Made by a program: the position numbers and the translations under genes. From positions 1 through 21,633 of the forward strand of contig JAXJBF010000115.1 of NCBI GenBank assembly GCA_036303105.1: 21,633 nucleotides of DNA, in the 5' to 3' direction. Origin of the DNA: UMGS1590 sp036303105. Lineage in GTDB: Bacteria; Bacillota; Peptococcia; Peptococcales; Peptococcaceae. Positions 1 through 6,114 of the stretch are shown here, one piece after another (positions within the stretch are counted from its first letter, which is position 1; each line of letters starts with the position of its first letter). The notes beneath the pieces were generated by a model. It saw nothing but the letters and a program-made list of their open reading frames with translations. It ran no database searches and was not told the DNA's origin.

Positions 1-320
1 CCTTCTCCAAGAGCGACTTCCGCGCTGTAAAGGTATTGGACTGCAAAGCTGTGCCAAAGAGCAAAAAGCTCCTCCAGTTCACCCTGGACGACGGCTCCGG
101 CGAAGACCGCACCATTCTTTCCGGCATTCACGAATACTACGAACCGGAAGAACTCATCGGCAAAACTTTGATCGCCATTACCAACCTGCCACCACGTGCC
201 ATGATGGGCATCGACTCCTGCGGCATGGTCATCAGCGCCGTCAACCAGAAAGACGGCAAAGAAGACCTGCACCTGCTCATGGTCGACGACCACATCCCTG
301 CTGGTGCGAAGCTGTATTGA
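1..320 (+). CDS. metG: C-terminal tRNA-binding domain, probable end of methionyl-tRNA synthetase (partial)
   Basis: The gene enters from the left edge; the reading frame starts at base 3 and ends at TGA 318-320, giving about 105 visible residues. They form an EMAPII/Trbp111-like OB-fold tRNA-binding domain: a start like DFRAVKVLDC, then KSKKLLQF, the ILSGIHEYYEPEELIGK core, NLPPRAMMG and the ending PAGAKLY. In Bacillota this domain is normally the C-terminal appendix of methionyl-tRNA synthetase, where it aids dimerisation and tRNA binding. A stand-alone tRNA-binding protein of the CsaA/Trbp111 kind (about 110 residues) is the alternative, because the N-terminal part lies outside the window. 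Its last 24 codons have a diverged second copy at 7804-7878. Confidence 0.75.
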   Translation, partial: FSKSDFRAVKVLDCKAVPKSKKLLQFTLDDGSGEDRTILSGIHEYYEPEELIGKTLIAITNLPPRAMMGIDSCGMVISAVNQKDGKEDLHLLMVDDHIPAGAKLY

Positions 321-402
321 TTTGGGAGATTATAAATATTACCGAGTAATACATCCGACTTCACAAACGCTTTCGAAATGAAAGCAATAAATCCAAAAAG
401 AT

Positions 403-437
403 AAAGCTAGGAACACATTTGTGTGCCTAGCTTTTTT
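403..437 (+). terminator. Intrinsic terminator after the metG-like gene
   Basis: AAAGCTAGG pairs with CCTAGCTTT around a smaller ACACA/TGTGT-type inner stem, and a run of six T follows on the plus strand. It lies 80 bases after the stop of the upstream gene and before the convergent kinase gene. The minus-strand side has only a weak T tract, so it mainly serves the plus strand. Confidence 0.8.
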
Positions 438-540
438 CTTTTCGGTTTAATGCATAGAGAGTGGCATTGATTTATATATTTAATACTATTATGTCAAAAT
501 TTAACTTACCGACTTTTAAACTCTAAGGAAAACGCATGCA

Positions 541-1842
541 TCATCGGATTTGCGCTAAAAAAATAATAAAGCGCAGTATAAATTTCTCTCCAATTTGTTC
601 CAAATGAACTTCGCTATCATATTTTGCAAGTGATTCAGAAAGATTAAGCAATCCATATCCATGATTTATTTTATCTTTTTTTGACGTTTTCATGGTAAAA
701 GAAAGACTGTCGATTACTGCAGTGTTTGTAATACTACAACTAAGAACCTGTTTACGTTGTCGCAAACAGAATTCAATTTGTTTTTCTATACCCTCGAACT
801 GCTCACAAGCTTCTATTGCGTTATCAAGTGCATTCCCAAAAATAATGCAAATATCATTTGGATCTATAGGAAGTCGTTCGGGTATATGCAAATCTAATTT
901 AAATGTAATTCCTTTGCTTTCTGCTAGCGCTTTCTTTGTGCTCAGAATAGCATCAAGAGCAGTATTTCCTGTATCAATTTGAATCTCAGAGGCAGCAACA
1001 GTTTCAGTTAGATGGTCAATATAGTTTTGCCCTCCAACGGAATCATTTCTAGAAAAATAGCCTTTTAAAGTAATCAGCTGATTAGAAATATCGTGTTTGA
1101 ACCTGCGAAGCTCTTCCTGCTGTAAAAATAATTCGTCCAAATGCTTAATCTGTGAATCGAGATATTGTTCACGCTGTTCTTGCTCACGTATTGCTTTACT
1201 TTGTACAGCAAGGCGCTCATAAAGATATAACGAGAAAAAAACACCAATGGACAGCCCGATACTACTAGCTAAAGCCACTTCATTATAACTTGCATTACCA
1301 AGTTCATATCCCATCCTAAAAACCAAAAAAAGAACTACGATAGAGCTCGTAAAGAGAATAAAGAAAAGCAACCAGTACGCTCTTCCCAATTCAACCTTGC
1401 TGTTATTTCCTTTAATTCGAATAATATTACAAGCAGCCAGGCCAAGGAGTTTAGAAGTAACAACACCTAAAAGCCAATATTCTGTAATATTTATCGCTTC
1501 ACTCATTCCAATACCAAAAACATTCATGATGATATATAGTACAAGGACTTCAATCAAACTGATAATACAGGCACTAATTATTGCTGCGAGTATTCTTTTT
1601 GTGATTTTCCCAACATACAAGAAAAAAGAAACGAAAACTGCTGAAATAACAAGAGCAACCAGATTGCTGAAGGTATATAAAAAGAAGCCGTTACATATCG
1701 TAATCATTACTGATAAAACAAATACACCAATAATATATGGAAAAAATACTCGATGGTAACGTCGCTCCAATAAGGCTTCAAATACAAAAAAATACATGAC
1801 TGCTTCTACGATAGAGGTTAGGGCATCTAAAACGTTATACAT
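541..1842 (-). CDS. AgrC-like sensor histidine kinase (GHKL type)
   Basis: A 433-residue receptor kinase predicted to sense the cyclic autoinducer peptide at the membrane and phosphorylate the response regulator next to it. Residues 1-210 form about six or seven hydrophobic membrane segments. A charged coiled linker follows (215-245), then the phospho-acceptor motif FKHDISNQL with His250. The ATP-binding part has the N box GNALDNAIEA (residues 336-345) and the G box HGYGLLNL (394-401). This layout matches the AgrC/ComD/FsrC class, where a polytopic sensor domain replaces a periplasmic loop. The gene starts 6 bases after the regulator stop and is clearly co-transcribed with it. Sensing of the AgrD peptide is inferred from the neighbourhood. 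Confidence 0.9.
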   Translation of the reverse strand: MYNVLDALTSIVEAVMYFFVFEALLERRYHRVFFPYIIGVFVLSVMITICNGFFLYTFSNLVALVISAVFVSFFLYVGKITKRILAAIISACIISLIEVLVLYIIMNVFGIGMSEAINITEYWLLGVVTSKLLGLAACNIIRIKGNNSKVELGRAYWLLFFILFTSSIVVLFLVFRMGYELGNASYNEVALASSIGLSIGVFFSLYLYERLAVQSKAIREQEQREQYLDSQIKHLDELFLQQEELRRFKHDISNQLITLKGYFSRNDSVGGQNYIDHLTETVAASEIQIDTGNTALDAILSTKKALAESKGITFKLDLHIPERLPIDPNDICIIFGNALDNAIEACEQFEGIEKQIEFCLRQRKQVLSCSITNTAVIDSLSFTMKTSKKDKINHGYGLLNLSESLAKYDSEVHLEQIGEKFILRFIIFLAQIR

Positions 1843-1848
1843 AAATTG

Positions 1849-2550
1849 TTACCAGCCCCTTTCTATCTCGTAACGTGCTACATCCGCTTTAAAATGATCT
1901 TTATAAGTGCGCCCAAGCGGAACTTGAACGTCACAATGATATAGTGAGATTTCATTTCCTGAAATTGTTTCTATATACTCAAGATTGACAAGATAACTTT
2001 TATGTGCACGCGAAAACATCCCTGGTTCAAGAGTTTTTTCCAGTTCTGTTAACGTCATTCGTACTTGGTAAGTATGATCCAATGTATGGATATTAATCCA
2101 GTTATTATGGCTTTCGCAATAAAGAATATCTTCACAATAAATTCGATGAAAATCCTTATTGTCATTAAATGAAAATGTTGAACGCTTTTTAAAATACTTG
2201 GAACAAATTGTATCGACAGCTTCTTTTAGTTCTTCTTGAATTATTGGTTTTAAAAGAAAGCGCAATGGTGAACATTTGAAACTTTCGCGCATATGTACAG
2301 TATAAGCTGTAACAAATACAATTGGTACGCGTTCATCTATTTCCCGAATCATATTTGCAGTTTCAATTCCATTCATACCATCCATTTCCATATCCAGAAA
2401 AAGAGCGTCATAACGACGAGCGTTTTCTTTATAATCACGCATAAGTTCCTCTCCTGAAGTATATATTTCTGTTTCGATATTACGCTTTAGAAAATAATTC
2501 TCAAGCAGGTTACTATCGTATAAATTATCATCACATATTGCAAAATGCAT
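1849..2550 (-). CDS. AgrA-like LytTR response regulator
   Basis: A 233-residue cytoplasmic transcription regulator. The receiver domain covers residues 1-120: acidic pair DD at 7-8, phospho-acceptor Asp53 in FLDMEMDGMNG, Thr81 in FVTAYT and Lys101 in LLKPI. The C-terminal LytTR DNA-binding domain (about 128-230) shows the family signatures YCESHNNW, the MTLTELEKTL segment, FSRAHKSYLVN and VPLGRTYK. Members of this class (AgrA, ComE, VirR) bind pairs of direct repeats spaced about two helical turns apart; such a pair lies at 2712-2742 in front of agrB. It is the first gene of a minus-strand regulator-kinase operon divergent from agrBD. In the classic staphylococcal locus, all four genes lie on one strand in the order B-D-C-A. 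Confidence 0.92.
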   Translation of the reverse strand: MHFAICDDNLYDSNLLENYFLKRNIETEIYTSGEELMRDYKENARRYDALFLDMEMDGMNGIETANMIREIDERVPIVFVTAYTVHMRESFKCSPLRFLLKPIIQEELKEAVDTICSKYFKKRSTFSFNDNKDFHRIYCEDILYCESHNNWINIHTLDHTYQVRMTLTELEKTLEPGMFSRAHKSYLVNLEYIETISGNEISLYHCDVQVPLGRTYKDHFKADVARYEIERGW

Positions 2551-2604
2551 GCATCCGTCTCCGTTTCAGTTTATGGCATAATTCAGGATACTGAGTTCAC
2601 ATTT

Positions 2605-2633
2605 ATATTATACTGTTCTTCTTAAATCTGCAA
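2605..2633 (-). promoter_or_regulatory. Candidate promoter of the regulator-kinase operon
   Basis: Read on the minus strand, TTGCAG (2628-2633) is followed by TATAAT (2607-2612) with a 15-base gap, or by the overlapping TAATAT (2605-2610) with a 17-base gap. It sits about 55 bases upstream of the regulator start. The sequence is a reasonable sigma-70-type match; function is inferred. Confidence 0.5.
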
Positions 2634-2711
2634 GCAGAGGCCATTAAGGTTACTATCTCCGCTTTAGCAAAAAGCAGTACTTAAAATTTCTAGTAATAGC
2701 ATTATATCTTG

Positions 2712-2742
2712 GTTGTTTATATGAGTTAAAATACCGTTTACA
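2712..2742 (+). promoter_or_regulatory. Possible LytTR regulator binding site upstream of agrB
   Basis: Two direct repeats, GTTTATA at 2715 and GTTTACA at 2736, are exactly 21 bases apart, which is two DNA turns. The second, with its context ACCGTTTAC, fits the known LytTR half-site pattern around GTT. Downstream, TACAAT (2773-2778) could be a -10 box, and no good -35 lies 17 bases before it, as expected for an activator-dependent promoter. That the neighbouring regulator binds here is an inference. Confidence 0.4.
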
Positions 2743-2801
2743 ACAAAAAAAGAGAAGTTGCAAATTAAATGCTACAATCATCAATATATAGGAGGGAGAA
2801 T

Positions 2802-3413
2802 ATGAATAGGGTAGTATCCATCTTGATAGATAAAATGATAGATGGAAATATTATTAATTCTAAAGAAAAAAAAATATATTTTTATGGATTAACAATATTT
2901 TTTTCCTTTACCACAAATATTGTAGCGTTTCTAATGGCAGCAAAAATATTGGGGCTTTTTATTAATTGTTTATTTTTTCTTACGGCATTTATTCCACTTA
3001 GATTATTTGCTGGTGGATATCATGCTAATACCAAGATTTATTGCTATACCCTTTCAATAATAACTTATAGTGTTTTTTTCATATTATTAAAATCACCATT
3101 AGTTAATCTATCAATAATGATTTTAATAACTTCAATTTTGTCATTGTTGATAATCGCCAAAAACTGTCCGATGATTCACAAAAATCGGCTGATAAGCAAC
3201 TATGAATTCAAACGCTATAAACTGATAAGTTGGGCCATTATATTAATAGATTTCTTCTTTTTATTAATAATTTTTTGGCTAAATTTATCAAATTCACTAA
3301 TATTTTCGTTTTCTTTTGGCATAATTATTGAATCATTATCTATACTAATGACGAAATTTAATCAATGTACTTCCCTATTTGATATATCTCAAATAAACAG
3401 AGGTGAAAAATGA
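2802..3413 (+). CDS. agrB: AgrB-like autoinducer propeptide processing protease
   Basis: A 203-residue integral membrane cysteine endopeptidase of the AgrB family. It cuts the C-terminal tail off the AgrD propeptide and closes the thiolactone ring. The catalytic pair is visible: His74 in the hallmark LRLFAGGYHA and Cys81 seven residues later, the same spacing as His77/Cys84 of Staphylococcus aureus AgrB. NCP at 121-123 and about five hydrophobic segments also fit. An upstream in-frame ATG at 2769 would add 11 residues, but ATG 2802 has a strong GGAGGGAG site at 2791 and is preferred. The stop overlaps the agrD start by four bases (ATGA), so the two are translationally coupled. The gene is markedly AT-rich. 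Confidence 0.93.
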   Translation: MNRVVSILIDKMIDGNIINSKEKKIYFYGLTIFFSFTTNIVAFLMAAKILGLFINCLFFLTAFIPLRLFAGGYHANTKIYCYTLSIITYSVFFILLKSPLVNLSIMILITSILSLLIIAKNCPMIHKNRLISNYEFKRYKLISWAIILIDFFFLLIIFWLNLSNSLIFSFSFGIIIESLSILMTKFNQCTSLFDISQINRGEK

Positions 3414-3571
3414 TTAATAATAAGTTATTTAGAAGCGCTGAAAGATTGATTATTATTATTTTAGCTCATTGTGCTTTCAGTTTTGCTAAAATATCTGCTA
3501 ATACTGCATGCCATATGCCATACTATGAACCCACCCAACCAAAAGAAATAAAAAAATTAAAAAAACGTTAG
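3410..3571 (+). CDS. agrD: AgrD-like cyclic lactone autoinducer propeptide
   Basis: A 53-residue ORF too short for routine gene calling. It overlaps agrB by ATGA and has a GAGGTG ribosome site just upstream. The N-terminal part is an amphipathic, hydrophobic leader (LIIIILAHCAFSFAKISA). The core is NTACHMPYY with Cys34, and the C-terminal tail EPTQPKEIKKLKK has the acidic/proline/lysine pattern that AgrB recognises. Compared with clostridial AgrD peptides (a Cys-led five-residue core followed by a QP/EP-x-x-PK tail), the mature signal is predicted to be a thiolactone between Cys34 and Tyr38 (ring Cys-His-Met-Pro-Tyr), possibly with a short N-terminal extension such as Thr-Ala. The exact cleavage points cannot be read from DNA; Tyr39 could also belong to the ring. 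Confidence 0.9.
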   Translation: MINNKLFRSAERLIIIILAHCAFSFAKISANTACHMPYYEPTQPKEIKKLKKR

Positions 3572-3737
3572 AATTTTAATTGCAGATAGATAATTAAGGG
3601 GTATAGCACGAATGGAGGTGAATCTTTTTATAAAAATAAAATTGATTCTATATTGTAGTTTTTTCAAAAGTTAACTTTCTGGCTTTATTATTTCTGTTGT
3701 AATTCAGATCAAATCGAAATTCAAGGAGGGTATTAAA
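3572..3737 (+). other. AT-rich intergenic region between agrD and the exported-protein genes
   Basis: No clear terminator follows agrD, so read-through into the exported-protein genes is possible. The stretch contains a perfect 12-base palindrome AAAGTTAACTTT (3667-3678) and an unused-looking strong ribosome site GGAGGTG at about 3615. A 20-codon ORF at 3612-3674 is too weak to call. Confidence 0.4.
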
Positions 3738-4925
3738 ATGCGTAGATATCGTTTGCCAAAGAAACTTGCTGCCATTGTACTTTGTGGTGCATTACTTATT
3801 CCTACTGGCGCTATGGCAGGAGAGACAGTTTCAAACGAAACTATTAGCCTTGCAGATTATGAAAATTACATTAAATCCACCAATAACATAACAACAAGAA
3901 GTACTTCTGATAATCTAAGCATACAGGCTTTCAACTATATGGAAGCAGCCACAGATGAAGCTGCTCTCAGTAGCATGTTAGAAGACTATCATGATGTCGC
4001 TGGTACAAGAGAAAAAACATATGAAATGTTTGAAGCCAATCTTAATGGCACTTATCAAGAAGTAGAAGCCAATGATTTTAATCAAGAACAAGCTGCTCAA
4101 TTGCTTGAATCTGCTGCTGACCTCGAAACTGGCAATGCTGAAGTCACAGAATTCACACCGGTAGATTCTGATGAAATCCCAGCACCACCTCATAGTAATG
4201 CAACAATAGATACATCAAATTCTTCTATCAGTTTACTGAGCAATAGTGATATCAGCACGGCCCGTGATGGAGAAGCAAGCGGTCTCGGTTATGAAGTAAA
4301 AAGTCTTTCTGGTTATAATAGAACTACTGCAGATTGCTATCCTGGTGACTGTAATATTGGCGACAACGCTGATTATAGCGGCGGCATTGCTGGCTATATG
4401 TTTTATACTATTGCTGGTGGTGGCGGTGTGCAAGATCTCGGTATTGGTTATGCCGGTAACGGCTACTGGCAACCCGTTGTAAATGGTACATGGACAGGTT
4501 GGGCAACAGGACCTGCTCGCATTGCTAACGGTCAAAAACTGTATTTTAAAATTTGGATTGGTACGGACCAGAAAATTTATTTCCAAGGTCTTGATGGAAA
4601 CAATTTTAGTAATGTCTTATTCCAAGGTGTCTATGATTCATGGGGAATGCTTCCCGCAAATGGATCCGGTGTAACAATAAATCGTCAGATCACGTACGCA
4701 GCCAACGCTGGTTATCGCAATGATCATACCGGCTTGTATGTAAAAAATGCACGCTTTGACGCAGCTTATCTCTACAACGACTATTCTTATGCACAGTTTA
4801 ATAATTCTAATACTGATAGCACAAGACGCGGTAAATTTGGTGCTTCTTGGGCTCCATATAGCCAAGTTGCAATTAACTCAAATACACATTGGTACTCCGA
4901 AAATGTCACCATTAACCTAGATTAA
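3738..4925 (+). CDS. Exported protein of unknown function, possibly YrpD-like C-terminal domain
   Basis: A 395-residue secreted protein with an AAGGAGGG ribosome site. Residues 1-27 are a typical signal peptide: basic RRYRLPKK, hydrophobic core, and predicted cleavage after AMA. Residues 30-150 are acidic and alpha-helical looking, 150-180 are a Ser/Asn-rich linker, and 181-395 form a Gly/Tyr/Asn/Trp-rich region that looks like a beta-sandwich. The only cysteines in the mature chain are Cys200 and Cys205, which could form a small disulfide loop. The C-terminal region faintly recalls the secreted Bacillus YrpD family (motifs like YWQPVVNG and LYFKIW...IYFQG), but this is from memory and weak. 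It sits 166 bases after agrD, so regulation by the quorum system is plausible. No catalytic motif is recognised. Confidence 0.8.
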   Translation: MRRYRLPKKLAAIVLCGALLIPTGAMAGETVSNETISLADYENYIKSTNNITTRSTSDNLSIQAFNYMEAATDEAALSSMLEDYHDVAGTREKTYEMFEANLNGTYQEVEANDFNQEQAAQLLESAADLETGNAEVTEFTPVDSDEIPAPPHSNATIDTSNSSISLLSNSDISTARDGEASGLGYEVKSLSGYNRTTADCYPGDCNIGDNADYSGGIAGYMFYTIAGGGGVQDLGIGYAGNGYWQPVVNGTWTGWATGPARIANGQKLYFKIWIGTDQKIYFQGLDGNNFSNVLFQGVYDSWGMLPANGSGVTINRQITYAANAGYRNDHTGLYVKNARFDAAYLYNDYSYAQFNNSNTDSTRRGKFGASWAPYSQVAINSNTHWYSENVTINLD

Positions 4926-4939
4926 AGGAGAGGTTAATA

Positions 4940-5521
4940 ATGAACGCAAAAAAGCATTTTACTGCACTTGCATTAGCGGTGATCATTGGTATTGGTGCCC
5001 TGCTGCCTCCTGGACAGGTTGCTCAGGCGGCAGAAATTCAACCGCTTCCGTTTCAAACGTATGTAAACGGCTCACTGGTAACCATCAACAATTCTCTGCT
5101 CTACGGCGGACACACCTATGTGCAGCTGCGTGAACTGGCCAATGTCTCAAACATGGGCATAGAATTTAACGACCCAAATAGCCCAAGTTTGCCAACGCCA
5201 GGTGGAAGTCTGCCAATTGGCATTAGTATTGATCAGCCAACGTTCGTTTATACCAAAGACGATGTGCAAGATTGGAGCAGCGGCTCCTGCGTCATTCTAA
5301 ACAAGGCAGTAGACATAACCACATTGTACTCTCGCTATCAAGCCAACAGTGGTAACTATGACTACGCTTTTGAAGGAAACACCCTCGTTGTTCCGAATGA
5401 AAACGGCGGCACAAAAACGATTGACATGCATATCATTTCCAGCTATGGGAAAACCTACGTTTCTGTGGATGAGTTTCGCGAGAAAATCCAGCCTTATCTG
5501 ATTGATATTTGTATGCAATAG
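4940..5521 (+). CDS. Exported stalk-domain protein (copper amine oxidase N-like fold)
   Basis: A 193-residue exported protein that starts 14 bases after the preceding gene with an AAAGGAGAGG site, so the two form an operon. Residues 1-30 are a signal peptide cleaved after AQA. Residues 40-80 (YVNGSLVTINNSLLYGGHTYVQLRELAN) read as a copper-amine-oxidase-N / stalk-type repeat, a beta-rich module common in cell-surface proteins of Bacillota. A second, looser match is the SYGKTYVSVDEFREKI segment near residue 175, as if one repeat were split by an insertion. No enzyme motif, membrane anchor or sortase signal is seen, so the product is probably free or loosely bound outside the cell. Pairing with the upstream exported protein suggests a joint role, which is unknown. 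Confidence 0.8.
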   Translation: MNAKKHFTALALAVIIGIGALLPPGQVAQAAEIQPLPFQTYVNGSLVTINNSLLYGGHTYVQLRELANVSNMGIEFNDPNSPSLPTPGGSLPIGISIDQPTFVYTKDDVQDWSSGSCVILNKAVDITTLYSRYQANSGNYDYAFEGNTLVVPNENGGTKTIDMHIISSYGKTYVSVDEFREKIQPYLIDICMQ

Positions 5522-5541
5522 AACAAAGTATGCGAGGGTAT

Positions 5542-5570
5542 ATGCGGCAGATTTTCTGTCGCATTTTTGT
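5542..5570 (+). terminator. Intrinsic terminator after the exported-protein operon
   Basis: ATGCGGCAGA (5542-5551) pairs with TCTGTCGCAT (5555-5564) over ten positions with one G-U pair and a three-base loop, followed by a T-rich tail. It separates the exported-protein pair from the HicB-like gene. Confidence 0.8.
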
Positions 5571-5584
5571 TTGGAGGAATTTTT

Positions 5585-5947
5585 ATGAAAAAAAACGTGT
5601 TGGAATACAAAGGCTATATTACAAAGGTGCAGTATGACGTACAGCGTCAAGTGCTTTATGGAAAAGTTGATGGGATTATTGATTCTGTTGATTTTGAAAG
5701 TCCTACCACGGATGGAGCGGCAACTGCTTTTAAAGATTCAGTGAATCGTTATCTGGCATTTTGCAGTAATGTTGGAAGACGCCCTGCTAAACCTTATAAA
5801 GGACAATTTAGTTTGAGAATGCAGCCTAAGTATCATAAAGAAATGGCCATCTGGGCAGCAACACACGATACAACATTAAATGCCGCAATGGAACTAGCGG
5901 CAAAACAATTTCTTGAACGCGAAAACAACAAAACAGATTGTGAGTGA
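5585..5947 (+). CDS. HicB-family antitoxin-like protein without a HicA partner
   Basis: A 120-residue protein. The ATG at 5585 has a GGAGG site at 5572 and is preferred over an upstream TTG at 5567. The N-terminal half (YKGYITKVQYD...LYGKVDGI...VDFESPTTDGAATAFKDSVNRYLAFC) is the partly degraded-RNase-H fold typical of HicB. The C-terminal part (SLRMQPKYHKEMAIWAATHDTTLNAAMELAAKQFL) is an Arc/MetJ-like ribbon-helix-helix DNA-binding segment. HicB normally neutralises the HicA mRNA interferase encoded next to it. Here neither flank encodes a short HicA-like protein, so it is an orphan and may act only as a DNA-binding regulator. It lies inside the accessory block. Confidence 0.82.
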   Translation: MKKNVLEYKGYITKVQYDVQRQVLYGKVDGIIDSVDFESPTTDGAATAFKDSVNRYLAFCSNVGRRPAKPYKGQFSLRMQPKYHKEMAIWAATHDTTLNAAMELAAKQFLERENNKTDCE

Positions 5948-6016
5948 ACGCTTGCATTATGATACTTTTCATTTTTCGGCCGCGCTTTGTTAAACTCTTT
6001 TAGACCAATGGCGGTA

Positions 6017-6072
6017 TGTTTCAAATTTGTTTGTGAAACTTTGTGGAATTTTGTCCAGGCAAATTTGAAACA
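6017..6072. repeat. Perfect 13-base inverted repeat upstream of the membrane-protein gene
   Basis: TGTTTCAAATTTG (6017-6029) and CAAATTTGAAACA (6060-6072) are exact inverse complements 30 bases apart. An inner dyad, GTTTCA (6018-6023) with TGAAAC (6034-6039), shares one half-site, so the stretch holds three copies of the same TGAAAC unit. No T tract follows, which argues against a terminator. Operator or leader structure are the likely roles. Confidence 0.7.
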
Positions 6073-6114
6073 CAAGTTCATACTACAACAATGTCTTTCG
6101 GAGGTGATTGATCC

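Noticed and set aside
3612..3674. Twenty-codon ORF after agrD that could be a second short peptide gene
   Set aside because: No conserved peptide features, a poor ribosome site, and a strong SD-like sequence inside rather than before it.
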